Shown piece after piece: positions 49,171 through 63,807 of a stretch of DNA of 64,000 nt. The first letter of the stretch is position 1, and each line of letters starts with the position of its first letter. A program made the position numbers and the translations under genes. The notes beneath the pieces are model-generated. The model ran no database searches and had not been told where the DNA came from. It was given only the letters and a program-made list of their open reading frames with translations. The stretch is taken from NCBI GenBank assembly GCA_025677825.1, contig JAIXMO010000009.1, positions 558,001 through 622,000 on the forward strand, in the 5' to 3' direction. Source of the stretch: Helicostylum pulchrum (Eukaryota > Mucoromycota > Mucoromycetes > Mucorales > Mucoraceae).

Positions 49171-49940
49171 TTATAGATAGTTAAAAGGACTTTGGTATCC
49201 CATTGTTCAATAGAAATTTATTTATAAAGTGCATTTTTAAAAGTTGGGAACAATTAAACAAAAGCTGTAACTAGTTTGTTTGCGCAGATCGAATATTAGA
49301 CGTTTCCTTTGTATCTTCTCTTTTAATCTTTAGAGTTTTCATATCATGGATTCTAACCAAGTGACGCAAATATTCAGCTCTACTTGAACAGGTTCTATTG
49401 CATGAGGCACAGTGACTATTATCGTCCATGTCGGGAATAATAACGTAATTAACCGGCAGTCCTCTACACGTCAGTCTACGTAGTTTGATGTGGTGAATCG
49501 TATATAAATGGGCTTTATATGACGCTCTATTTTTGTATTCTTTGTCACAGGCTGTGCAATGATTAATTGTTTCGTCGATAACTGGTATTTCGTTTAGATT
49601 GATGTAATTCGACAATATTTCTGTCGAGAGTTTTATATGGTGGATTCTAGACACATTAATCAGATGCGATCGAAAATTTCCTTTGCAAGAATAAGTTATA
49701 TTACATGAAGTACAATAGTTATCTGGATTGTTAACTTCGGGATCTTCGGCATTGAGCGATTTGATACCATGTATTTTATGTATGTGAACTTGATGTAAAC
49801 GTTTTGACAGAAATACTTTTTGACAATCACCACAATACCTCTCATACGTTATGTCTCCCTTGCTAGGTCTCTTACAATCAATTCCTCGATAAAGTTCCGG
49901 CTTTTCGTCAAGATGAAAGGTGGCCAGATGATGTACACTA

Positions 49941-49959
49941 TTTTCAGAAATTATTTGCG
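49941..49959 (+). repeat. Left terminal inverted repeat of the transposon
   Basis: TTTTCAGAAATTATTTGCG, next to TA at 49939-49940. Pairs with the right end at 51491-51507. Confidence 0.75.
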
Positions 49960-50061
49960 TAGAAATAAATCATTTTTTTGCGCGTGAAAACCAAAAAAAA
50001 AATTACGTTAAAAAAATTTAAAAAAGTTCGCATTTCTCAGTGCAAAAAAAAAGTTTTATTT

Positions 50062-51366
50062 TTATATGGGATTACGATCTAAGCAGTCTTGGAACTTTGC
50101 TACTGAATATCTACTAAAACCTTCTAGATCACTATAAAGAATCTGGTTGCAGGCATCTCCGATTTTTGTAGCCAATGTTTCCTCATCAAGAAGCTGTACT
50201 CTTTTCAGTTTGCTTTTGCAAACAGACCAGAATTGCTCGATAGGATTGAGTTCTGGCGAGTAAGGAGAGGGATAGATACAGCCATAACCTCTACTTTCAA
50301 CGTATTTTTGGATATTATCATTGGTATGAATGGGAGCATTATCCATGATAAGATAATAACCCTTAAACTGCTCATGTCTATCCATAATGTCCATAGTGCT
50401 ACTGATGAAGTTAAAGTAGTGATCAGTAACTGTTCCAGTACTTTTTTTCGCTGTCGAGCTACTTCCTCCGGCAGTTTTTCGTTTATTAGATGCTATTTGG
50501 ATCTTTGGTCGTCTTACAGTAATATTTACAACGCCTACAGGACAAATAGCTCCTAAGATAGTAGTTGTCCTAGCTCTTGTCTTGGAGATTTTTACTACTT
50601 CACGAGTACCTAACTTAGACCAAGCAAAAGACCGCTTCATATTAATATGAAAGGCTGCTTCATCGATGAATATACAATTACTCATATAATCCATATCAGT
50701 CTCATTTCATTTGGTCACCCAGTTGAACCTGGCTTCTATTTTGTCAGGACTATTTTTATCGACAGAATGAAAATGTGCCCGCTTGAGACTGATTCTACAT
50801 TTATCGGTAACAACATTGTATAGACCCGTTTTAGATATACTGAGATCAGTGAACTGATTGGTAAGGTTATCCATTATTTGATCCAATACCAAAGAGGGTT
50901 GGTCATCTACCAGATCCACCAAGAACTTTTCGCGCTCTTCTCCTAGCTTAGGTGGTCTTCCTACATGTCTACCGCTACCTTCTTTTCTTTCAAAGTAGGG
51001 CTGCGGATCATCTTTATCCTTTTTTACCCAAATTTGGGCAATACGAGGCTTGATATTAAGTTTCATTGCAGCAGCCCGGGCACTCATTCCTCTATTGATT
51101 ACTAAATCGAGTAGTTGCTCTTTCTCAATATCGTTATAATGCTGATAAGTGTTACGTTTTTCTTCAGTATTAGGTACTTTCTTAGGTTGTTCAGCAATAA
51201 TTTTTATTTCTTTCTCAGGCGGTTTAATATCTCTATAAATATTGAAGTCAGTAACCATCTCAACTGGGTACATGTCCTGATCAACTTCCATTTCGACAAC
51301 ATTAACTTCTAAACCATCATCGTTGTAAAGGTTTCTTTGATCGTCTTCGTGTACAAAATTACTCAT
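50062..51366 (-). pseudogene. DD34E transposase with a single in-frame TGA
   Basis: Probable start MSNFVHEDDQRNLY at 51366. Residues ~75-130 form a helix-turn-helix (EKEQLLDLVINRGMSARAAA), followed by GRHVGRPPKL. The catalytic core has VFIDEAAFH-like IFIDEAAFHINMKR (Asp 1), YYLIMDNAPIHTN (Asp 2) and SPELNPIEQFW (Glu), with 34 residues between Asp 2 and Glu. The only lesion I see is TGA at 50707-50709 after FNWVTK; the frame continues without shift (NETDMDYMSNC). A single G-to-A change from TGG would explain it. Otherwise the protein would be about 434 residues. Confidence 0.85.
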
Positions 51367-51490
51367 TGAAATAAAATAATAAAATAATAAAGACTTTTCC
51401 AATAATGCGAAAATTTTTATCCTGTTAGAGCGAAAAATAATAATATTTTTAGACGCATTTATTTCTACGCAATTTTTTTTTCTATAAGTG

Positions 51491-51507
51491 CGCAAATAAT
51501 TTTTGCA
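51491..51507 (-). repeat. Right terminal inverted repeat of the transposon
   Basis: Plus-strand CGCAAATAATTTTTGCA followed by TA at 51508-51509. The inner 12 bases are the exact reverse complement of the left end. Confidence 0.75.
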
Positions 51508-52435
51508 TACTTTTTTCTCTTAGAAAGCGTTGTATTGCATGTAACACAATAATTATTTGGGTCATTAGTCTCTGGTGTCAAATCCGAACAAGCGGGTGGC
51601 ACTGTACGATGTGCGTCTCGCAAATGAGCAATAAATTTCAACTTGCGTCTTTTTGAATTAAAGTAGCTCGGTTCCGAATAAACGTCTGTTGTGGTCACGC
51701 AATGAAATTGAGCTAAATTCCGCAAATAATTTATCTTGGTAATATACGCTTTCTGACAAACATCACAATACAAATTTAAAATATTAATTTCTGGCTTTCC
51801 ATTTTTTAGCTCGTGTACTTTTCTTGAGGGCACAAGATGCGACATATGATGGATAGCAGACAAGTGTTTATAGTAGCTGGCTCGCCACTTGAGCGTAAAA
51901 TCACACGAGAGACAGTAATAGTTTGGATCATTGACATCAGATGTTTTCAATGGGTTTGGTTTTAGTTTGGACGGGTAAATGGAATATGAACGTTATCTAG
52001 ATTAGCCAATGATTGTGATACCCTTATTAAATATATTACAACAAAGGGTTTTGAAGTCGATAATGGGTGTGTTTTCAGTTTTATGACAGTGTAGTTCGTG
52101 GTCAAGATATAGCTCTCTTTTCGGCAAAATGACATCACATATACCACAGTGTCTTTTTCTGATACCTATTGATGAGAGTTATATATACCTAGTGAGTATC
52201 TGTTCGCATAAAAAAAATCCCATATCTGTACTTCTCTTTTCAACACTTGCTGCTTTTATGCTTGCTCGTTACTAAAGGAGGCGATTCAATCTTCACAGGA
52301 AAATATAAAGCGCATTTCAAAGATTCTTTGTTGTCCTCAGTTTCTTGCTTAATATAAGCTCTGGTTCTTAGTCTCGCTATTTTCATATCGTGAGTAAACG
52401 CGTCAATTTTAACATCTTCTTTTTTTTGGTTTCAT

Positions 52436-52661
52436 ATTGTTTGCTGAAGGGGAAGAAAAAAAAATATTTTCACACAGAAAGTTTCTGGTTATTGATATGA
52501 GTTACACAGCATTACAATGATCTGACATATTATTATACTTATACGACGTGTGGCACCTAAATATTCTTTACCCCTTTATTTTTTGTTTCATGTGTGACTG
52601 AACAACAAAAATTACAACAAACAAAAAACTTGGGAAGTGGGGAAATATCTTTTTCTTCGTC
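52436..52661. promoter_or_regulatory. Shared divergent promoter of zinc-finger copies C and D
   Basis: 226 bp between the two start codons. The half next to copy C still resembles the upstream region of copies A and B (CATATTGTTT plus an A/G-rich stretch, then GTTACAC). The half next to D is A-rich with no obvious TATA box. Confidence 0.5.
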
Positions 52662-54435
52662 ATGAAACAAGAAACAGATAAATATAGTAAAATAAAAGTT
52701 GAAAGACATGTTTTTGAAGCTGATAGACCAATAAGTCGAGCTCGTGCTAAACAAGAAGTTAAAAATAATGATGACCAATTTAAACGTGTTTTACGTAGTA
52801 GTACTCAAGTCGAAACAAAAGGTCAAAATAATGACACAACTGAAGTTTTTCAACGTAAAGTTTTTTTTTCTGTTAGGTATTTTTTTTCCGTTATTTATTC
52901 ACTAAAATGTTTATTTTTTTGTAGCGTTATCAATAGGTGTCAAAAACAGATATTGTAATGTCTGCAAACTGACATTTAATACCAAAAAAACATATTTAAT
53001 TCACGAAAAACAAGCTCATAATACCAACATCACACCAATAATCGATTTAGAGACTCTTTATTGTAATATATGTTATGAAAAACAACTCAGGATTGGAATG
53101 TATCGACACCATATGTTTACTTTGCACGATACGTTTATACCAGATCCGCAAAAAACCATACCTGATTCACCATCATCCGACGCGACATCACCCAGTGATT
53201 ATAATCCAAGGCTATATTGTGTAGAATGTAATCGTAAATATGATACTCGACGCGCTTACCGTAAACATATCTTTCAATCCCACGAAAAACCGCGTCGTGA
53301 TTATTGGGTAGCCACCGCCACCGACACCACCATCACACCCACCATTGATAATAATAGCAACTATTGTGATGTATGTGAAAGATCATTCAGCGGAAAATTT
53401 AGGTATCGAGAACACCTCAAAAAAGTGCATGTCATAAATTTACCTCCATTACCCAACGACACAAGTAACTTTGATTTCGAGGGGAAAGGTTGTAAAGTAT
53501 GTGACTCAAAGTTCCAAACTAAGTCTGCTTTTAAACGGCATTTGCTATTGGTTCATGAACTTACTTTGGATCCACCTAATAACGCGCAACCTGATCTAAT
53601 ACCAGATATCAATCATTCAAATAAACATTGTGTAACTTGCGGTAAAACGTTTTCTAAGCGAACTGCTTTTGTAAGACATTTGATTCTGAAACATATCGAG
53701 CAATTACCTCAACTTTATCAGGGACAAGACCCCAGTGAGTGGGATAATAAAAAGCGTGGTGGTAAACCCAAAAATATCTGCAAGTATTGCGATCAAACTT
53801 TTTTTACGGCGGCTTTATATAGAATACACTTAGTTAGAGTTCATGACATCAGACCTGTTGATCCTACAATAGACATAAAAGATCCAAACCATCATTGTGC
53901 TCCGTGTAATAGAACGTACAGAGGAAAACTCGAGTATCGAGCTCATTTAAAGGATCTTCATAGTATGGACTTACCACCTTTGCCAAAAGGAGGTCACCCT
54001 ACTAGTTCTTTAACACCGATGGTGGACTATATAAACTATTATTGCAATACGTGCGATCGAAAGTATTCAAATATCTTTTATTCTACTCATCTACTTCGTT
54101 CCCATGGTATCAAAAGCCGTTTTCCGTCCACTAGCGTCAATCGTAAAGAAAAGCCAATTATTGATCAAGCCAATAATTATTGCACCGCTTGTGAAAAGTA
54201 CTACAAAAATAAAGGTGGGTACCGAGCTCATTTACGTAGTGTTCATGAAATATCTTTACCGAAATACTGTCATAAGCCTCTTCGCGTCAACCCTGATATT
54301 ACGCCTGACATGAATAATATAGATAATTATTGTGCTGCATGTGATAGAACCTACGCAAATGGAGGTGCCTTTAGACGACATTTGGCTACCATTCATAATA
54401 TGATTGCTCCGGAAATCAAACAAGAAGATGTCTGA
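52662..54435 (+). CDS. Intact protein with eleven widely spaced C2H2 zinc fingers, copy D
   Basis: Two exons, 52662-52854 and 52925-54435, give 567 residues (intron phase 1, GTAAAG donor, GTAG acceptor). The first ~65 residues are charged (KQETDKYSKIKVERHVFEAD). Eleven fingers follow, e.g. YCNVCKLTFNTKKTYLIHEK, YCDVCERSFSGKFRYREHLK and YCAACDRTYANGGAFRRHLA. They are C-x2-C-x12-H-x4-H, with one (YCNTCDRKYSNIFYSTHLL) a residue short. Linkers are 20-40 residues with a recurrent 'P-x-I-D-x-x-N-x-YC' lead-in, unlike the 7-residue TGEKP linkers of DNA-reading arrays. Cys and His ligands are complete and there are no breaks, so this is the only functional-looking member of the family here. Nucleic-acid or protein binding is likely; the role is unknown. 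Confidence 0.88.
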
Positions 54436-55193
54436 AAAATAGTTTATAGCATTTACTTCTCTCTCTACACCCTACTTTATTCTTAAACTTGTCCAGTAAA
54501 TAACTTTACAAGCCGTTTTTTTTTTACTACGTATAAATATTTCTTTAAAAAAAGTAGTTGTCTATTTACCCGTCCAATATTTACGAGCGATAATACATGA
54601 CACCGCGAAAAGTACGAGTAGCTTTTTTTAGTGGGTGTCAACCTATTTCATTTTCATTTTCTCAACATGTATTTATCTATTTCCAATCGGAACAGTTTTG
54701 CTATTTGTATAGCTAGAAAATAACGGTTATCCTTTGGCTGAAAGCTTATACAAAAGAAGAATATATAACCGGAGAGGGGTTTAGTTAGGTCGGGTTAACT
54801 AGCTCTATAAACTGAACAGTAATTTCCACAGTATTATATTTCCTTGAAGGTAGTAACATTTTAATAAAACAAACTTTTTTTTAAATCTTTTGACTTGATA
54901 AACTAATCTTTGTAACTTTTATTTTCGTATTTTTTCGAACACTTTATTAGTGTCTTTTAAAATATCGGTGAATTATTTACAGATATATTTGCTTTTTCCA
55001 TGAAAAAACGCTGTCCGGTTTGAAGCACACACCATGCGGCCAAAAAAAAAGCTGTGGTAAACTGCTACCAGAGTCCCCGCATTAAAAAGTATTTCATCCT
55101 GCCCTAACTTCACAATTTTTTTTCCGCGTTGTTTATCGGAATAATGGTAGATTTTTTTATTGGTTAAAAACGAAAATAGAGGTCTTTTTTTCT
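54436..55193. other. Convergent spacer
   Basis: AT-rich DNA between the 3' ends of zinc-finger gene D and ILV6. No open frame or RNA gene of note. Confidence 0.5.
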
Positions 55194-56210
55194 TTAACCA
55201 GGAGGCAGGTTACTAAGATCAGCTCCTGTATCTTCTTCATCTAAAGTAGTATCATGTTGATCGTCCAGAAGGTCTATTACAGGCACCCGAGGCATAGCCA
55301 TAACACCCGTCTTGGAAGCTTCAATAATTCCAAAGGGTTTACATAGTTTCATAAACGACCTAATACGTTCCGGTTTAGCGGCTAATTCAATGATAACCGA
55401 ATCAGAAGATACGTCTACAATTTTTGCGTCAAATAAAGCAGCCAATTCGTTCAATGCTCTCAAATGATCGAATGTATTTCTAAGAGAAGTGCCGACTGAC
55501 TCCTCTTCGTTCTATATATATACAAACAAAAATTATAATAAGCACCAATACACATGTGTACTTTTGATATATATATATATATATATATATCAGTACTTAC
55601 ATCCATGTCTAAACCATTTTCCTGATTTTTAAAACTCATTTGTTCATGCAAATGATCGGGTCCAAGAATAGATACCTTAATCAACAACAATTCTCTTTCA
55701 ATTAATTTTGTATCTGTGTAATCTAACACAGCCCAAACGGGAATCAAATCTTCCAATTGAGATTTTGCTTGTTCAATCTGTACTTCGGGCCCATTCAACA
55801 CGATAGTCATACGAGATAAGTCGGGAACTTCTGTATCTGCCGCTACAATAGATTCAATATTAAAGTTTCGTGAGGCTAAAACACCGGATAGTCTACTGAG
55901 TGCACCTGGTTTATTTTTTACAAGGCAGTTGAGGATATGACGCCGAGGCCGTTGCTCTGATATAGGTGGCGCGTTGTGTAAGATGTTACGGACTGCATCT
56001 TCAGCAAAGGAAGCAGGTGCGTCGCTGTATTTATTTTGACGTACTTGGTCCTTGAATCTTATAGTGGCTGTTGCGGATGGTTTACTATGAGCACTGTAGT
56101 ACTGCATAGATGGAATACGAACATTTCTCTAATTTAAACGAGTATTAAAAAATAAGAAAAGAAAATAACGAGAATATACTTACTGATTTGGTCAATACTG
56201 AACGGATCAT
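55194..56210 (-). CDS. ILV6: Acetolactate synthase regulatory (small) subunit
   Basis: Three exons, 56184-56210, 55601-56128 and 55194-55511, give 290 residues. The first exon encodes only MIRSVLTKS, starting a basic mitochondrial presequence. The first ACT domain is HILNCLVKNKPGALSRLSGV, then FNIESIVAADTEVPDLSRMT, typical of IlvH/Ilv6. The second half (ELLLIKVSILGP, then HLRALNELAALFDAKIVDVS and SFMKLCKPFGIIEASKTGVM) is the C-terminal regulatory domain that senses valine. It activates the catalytic Ilv2 subunit and confers feedback inhibition in the mitochondrial matrix. Intron 2 contains a (TA)n tract near 55570-55590. Complete and ordinary. Confidence 0.93.
55568..55591 (+). repeat. (TA)n microsatellite in ILV6 intron 2
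   Basis: About 11 TA units in the intron between the two main ILV6 exons; no effect on coding. Confidence 0.85.
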
Positions 56211-56556
56211 GATAAATAAAGAGAAAAAAGAGGACGATAAAATTAAAATTGAAGGGAGAATTTTAGGTAGTTTAAATAAGAAAAAATAGTCATTTGTTTT
56301 TATTGGCTTAAAAAGTGACATTAGTTTAGTCATATTTTTGTTGAAGCACCGGGAAAGTACTTTGGCACAAGTTCTACTGAAACAAAAATATATTAATAAG
56401 TAGTCGCTAAAAATATATATATATGTAAAATTGACCTTTGTAAATGTTTTTATCCATTTCAGTGAACAATACAAAAATAACTTGATCGATCTAGATAATT
56501 TGGGTCAAATTATGTTAAAGAAAAATTACGATAAGTATTTCTGATCGTAATATTTT
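56211..56556. other. Short spacer upstream of ILV6
   Basis: AT-rich 346 bp between the ILV6 start and the 3' end of the macro-domain gene; presumed ILV6 promoter. No other feature seen. Confidence 0.45.
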
Positions 56557-57460
56557 TTAAATCACCTTATCTTGATTATGTTCTAATTCACTCTGAACAG
56601 TTTTCAAAGCTACATTTGCAGCCTTTTTATTATCATAACCATAGACACCTGTTGCAATGCAAGGAAAAGCAATCGAACGAAGTCCGCTTTCTTGTAGTAC
56701 TTGGATAGATCTACGATAACAGCTGGCTAACACAGTTGGTTTTTCAGATTGAGGACCAACAGTATGTATGACATCTAATTTTAAAAGAATAAATAATTTA
56801 GAATATGTCTGCATTTGAGTACTTTGGAATAAGAGTTTACATTTTGCAGGTAAATTGTACCCTATGTATATAACGAGCGCGCCGCGTAATAGTAAGAAAG
56901 GCTTTTTTCGTAATAGTTTATTTTTTTTACACTGTTACCTTTTGTTATCTTTGCATCCTACACTCAGGATTAGTATACAGATAATTTACATGCGTATAAA
57001 TTTATAACTTACCCCGTCTTCACATCCATGTAATGTACGACACTCTTTCAACAACTCTGGTCCTGCGGCCCTTTTTGTATGTACTGATTATTAAACCACC
57101 GTCAACTTTTCCTTTTTTTATCTACTTACCTATGGATTGCTCCGTCCACTAAGTATAAATATGAGTAAGATAGAATATAATAGATTTATATATAGACTTA
57201 CCTCCCCCACCTCCGAGTAAACTGTTATTAGCAGCATTGACTACTCAAAAAAGATTTAGTGAATACATAATTGCAAGATAAACAAAAACAAAAAAAAGTA
57301 CTCGCCTAAACGTACCAATCGCGTCGACTTTTATTTTAGTAATGTCTTGACAGCTAAATATGCATATAAGGTTAGCATATTAAAGCATTTTAAAGTATAA
57401 AAGCAATCGAATTTTTTTTTTTTACCAGAGTTTGATCTTTGATGCCAGCTGAGAGCTCAT
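56557..57460 (-). CDS. Macro-domain ADP-ribose phosphatase/hydrolase-like protein
   Basis: Eight exons with matching phases (57426-57460, 57316-57353, 57202-57240, 57130-57148, 57013-57070, 56939-56957, 56841-56861, 56557-56774) give 148 residues. Three of them are only 19, 19 and 21 nt. Order: CCQDITKIKVDAIVNAANNS (the Asn-Ala-Ala-Asn motif), LLGGGGVDGAIHRAAG (phosphate loop), CEDGDAKITKGYNLPAKYVI (the GEAKITxGYNLPA block), HTVGPQ, and AFPCIATGVYGYDNKKAA (second phosphate loop). These are the motifs of MACROD1/Poa1-type macro domains, which remove ADP-ribose from acidic residues or dephosphorylate ADP-ribose-1''-phosphate. Start at 57460 (MSSQLASKIKLC) is required by the phase of the first intron. 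Confidence 0.88.
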
Positions 57461-57658
57461 AGTGCATAAATATAGAAAAAGAGAAGCGCTGGACATTGAC
57501 AAATATGTCGGTTATTTATAAAAAAGAGCGTCGGCATTAATGATTTCACAAACAAATAAACTGACGTGGAGACTTTTATTAAATAAAAAAAAAAGGAAAA
57601 AGAGAAAAAAAAAAGAAAGAAAAAAGACATAAAAAAATAACAATAAAAAAAAGAGGTA

Positions 57659-59293
<1,635 letters not shown>

Positions 59294-60323
59294 TTATATA
59301 TAGTTGTTGTTGATTATAAGTATATACACATAAAAGTTCTTTTTTTCTTTTGCTCCAAGTTCTTTTTTTATTTCTTTTAAAAAATGTTTATATAGATATA
59401 TATATGGTATCAAACACGTAAGATAGTAATGACCGTGTTAAAAAAGGGGAAGGAATAAAAAAAGAGTACAGTTGGAGAAACTCGTGGCTTTTTTCCAAAC
59501 CAGTTGGCAAGATCCCTGGTTACTTTGAATCCGGTAAAATGAGAGTCCGGCCCGGCACCTTTTTTTAAGATGTACTGTACAATGCTGAAAAGTATCATGT
59601 ATGTTTGCACTGTGTCAAGGTGAACCCTATCTTTATATATGCATTGAGGTAACATAGTAACTGACTAATAACCTAGAAACCAATTGCCCTCCTTAACTCC
59701 AACCGGTATGTACCAATTGACATATTAGATCGATTATTAACGCGTTTTCAACTGACACTTGTTTTCAGCAAAAAAAAAAAGTATGGCTCAGGGCAAGTAC
59801 TTTGATGCATATATCATCGTTCTGATCGGTATACTGTGGCTATTAACAAGAACCTTTTTTTAAAATAAATAGGTGGTAAAAACCAAAATGAAACAACGGG
59901 AAATATTTATAATAGTAATCAAATAAAGGGAAATGCCCAATCATTTGTATATGCATAAATATCTAGTTTGAGATGCTACTGCAAAAAAAAAAAAAAATAG
60001 CTTTTACTGACACATCTTAAATAAAGTTGATTCACGCGTCGCTTACCATTAAATAATGTATCCTAGCTACCGTTGCAATCATTTGAATGAATTATATCCA
60101 AAATTACACTCTTTTTATAATGCCATAGTAACAGAACACCCATCTTTCACCAAAACATACTGAAGGTTACAATCTTTCAATCATACTCTCAACTGATTGA
60201 CAGTGCGAGTTTTCAAATGGTCACACGACGGAGCAAGAAATTGAAATGAGCCTAAATATTTTTTTTTTGTTATCTCTTTTTTTTTCCGTGTTTTCCCTCT
60301 CTTTTTTCTTTTTTTAAAAAAAT
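59294..60323. other. Spacer between forkhead and LPD1 genes
   Basis: AT-rich. One minus-strand frame (59410-59655) contains LDTVQTYMILFSIVQYILKK and FTGFKVTRDLANWFGKKP, which looks protein-like but lacks partners and was not recognised; it may be a relic. The last ~100 bp are pyrimidine-rich and form the LPD1 promoter/leader. Confidence 0.4.
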
Positions 60324-62191
<1,868 letters not shown>

Positions 62192-62706
62192 TTTTATACA
62201 CTCTTTATTTGTACAGTAATAAAAAGAGAAAAAGAGATGAAGGAATAGAAAAATAAAAATTTATGATCTCTTCTCACACCCAATATTTTGTCATTATTTA
62301 AAATGTCAAATCTGTTTAAATTTTCGACGGCCGAACCAGTATCAACCACGAGTTCTTTAATTTGTCTATTCATGCTATAATTATAGATTATGCCATCAGT
62401 ACATCATTTCTAAGCTAATCGCGTTTTCTTTACCTGACAAACTCGCGTACATCGACCGGACTACTCGACAAACCGGCAAAGTTAATAAACGCGATTCTTA
62501 TTTTTTTTGTGCTGGTAGAAATGGCGATCATTTCTTTAAGATACGAAGAGTATTAGTTAATACTTAGTGGTTACATTTCTTATTAGAATATCGATATACC
62601 TTGCGTGTCACTATCAACATCAAAGCTAATTTTTTTTTGTTACCATAATCGCGTTCACTAATTTCTTCGCCTGCATTACTGTATGAACCGAAAACAGAAG
62701 GAGTTG
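62192..62706. other. Spacer downstream of LPD1
   Basis: 3' region of LPD1 followed by sequence that may belong to the decayed KDZ-like element on the minus strand (short open pieces with stops). No gene. Confidence 0.4.
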
Positions 62707-63371
62707 TTAATTGTTATGCGTATACAATCTTAAGGTATATGTTAAATCAACATACTCTTCTCCATTGCTGATGTCGCATAAAGGCTCAGGAATACCGTGG
62801 CGAGCACAGCCCATCGAGAACATGTCATTCTCTGAATATTGCTTATTTGGTTTGCGATTGTTGCCGCTTACGGCCTTGAAGTAATTCTCAAAGACGTCTT
62901 GGACTAAATACTGATGCAAAATAATTATTGAGTCTACTTTTCAACATAAACAACTAATAAAATACACTTACATCCTCATCCTCATCCGTGTTCACCTCCG
63001 CTTCGCGGTCAAACATTTGAACCTCCTGTTTATCACCCCCTGAGCCTTTGCGCAGCAGAGGAAGGAGCAAAGATACCAGTAGTAGGCTCATTGTCAGTTT
63101 CAGAGGCAAGGCTCTTCAACTGAAAGTTACCATCCAAAGTAATGGTTTCTTTTCTTTCGAATGATATAGATATACACCGTTATTAGTCAATTACACTAAT
63201 AAATAAATTTAAAGATATAAGGTTACTTACATCACAGACATAGCAGTGCAGCTGCTTAATACTATGCTTTTTCATAGTCAAACCAGTGGAATGGTTGACT
63301 ATATGTCGGTACCGGAAGTACACGCTGTTAAGAACGGTCTTCTGAAGTTCAACGCCCTTAAGAAAGTTCAT
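62707..63371 (-). pseudogene. KDZ-like transposase remnant (tentative)
   Basis: Minus-strand pieces: FLKGVELQKTVLNSVYFRYR with HCYVCD at the front (63183-63371), an acidic piece around 63000-63120 with a frame break, and a rear piece (62707-62919) reading NNRKPNKQYSENDMFSMGCA followed by RHGIPEPLCDISNGEEYV. In KDZ transposases an Asp and a 'GxCRHGIPLxxxDIxxGERY' block follow the Cys-rich region; the rear piece has that order. Stops and shifts between pieces indicate decay. The assignment is by eye and uncertain. Confidence 0.45.
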
Positions 63372-63807
63372 TACAAAATTAATAACAAATTAGTTGTAAA
63401 CAAGCATATTTCTTATTTTTTTTTTCCATGGCATGATGAGTAATAATGGCTTCTTATGAAATAAATGAAAAATGTGAAAATAGTGTTTATATTACTCGAC
63501 GCTCTTGATTGCAAAAATATGAAATCAAAAATATATAAATGATTAAGGAGAAAGATACGTGCACTAGGTTTTCGCACCGGGGGTTTTTTTTCGGTGAGCA
63601 CTAGACACTTGAAGGATGTGCTTCGGGAAGAAGCAAATGTATTGATGAAAGGTAATTCAGTAACTGTCAAAGATTGTGAGCAGAAATTGTTTCAATACCC
63701 GCTTTAGACGTCATCAGAATTTTTTATTCTGTGGGACGACAAATAAGGTGTAATCAGTTGGAAGGGGTTTAGGGAAAACAAATTATTTTCTTACATTTTT
63801 ATATATA
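63372..63807. other. Promoter-side spacer of the complex I subunit gene
   Basis: AT-rich DNA without a credible gene; ATATATAATG immediately overlaps the start codon at 63808. Confidence 0.4.

Larger units (their letters stand above)
49941..51507 (-). mobile_element. Tc1/mariner-superfamily DNA transposon, nearly intact
   Basis: A 1,567-bp element carrying one transposase gene. The left end TTTTCAGAAATTATTTGCG and the right end (minus strand) TGCAAAAATTATTTGCG share CARAAATTATTTGCG (14 of 15), and both are flanked by TA (49939-49940 and 51508-51509), the normal target-site duplication. A second inner pair, TTGCGTAGAAATAAAT, occurs just inside the left end and, inverted, at about 51458-51473. 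Aligning zinc-finger copies A and B across the gap shows that the element interrupts one finger codon region of copy C, so it inserted after the family spread. Confidence 0.85.
49271..52435 (-). pseudogene. Zinc-finger gene copy C, split by a Tc1/mariner-like element
   Basis: Start context AACAATATG at 52435. An A8 tract shifts the frame in the first dozen codons, although an in-frame ATG further on precedes RLRTRAYIKQETEDNKES. Fingers on the right of the insertion include YCLSCDFTLKWRASYYKHL and YCDVCQKAYITKINYLRNL; the reading breaks at NNYCVTCNTTLSKRKKYA, where the element 49941-51507 begins. On the far side the same finger resumes (HHLATFHLDEKPELYRGIDC), followed by about five more and a tail matching copy A (SSRAEYLRHLVRIHDMKTLK). 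Some finger loss also occurred near 52000. Head-to-head with the intact gene D, 226 bp between start codons. Confidence 0.85.
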
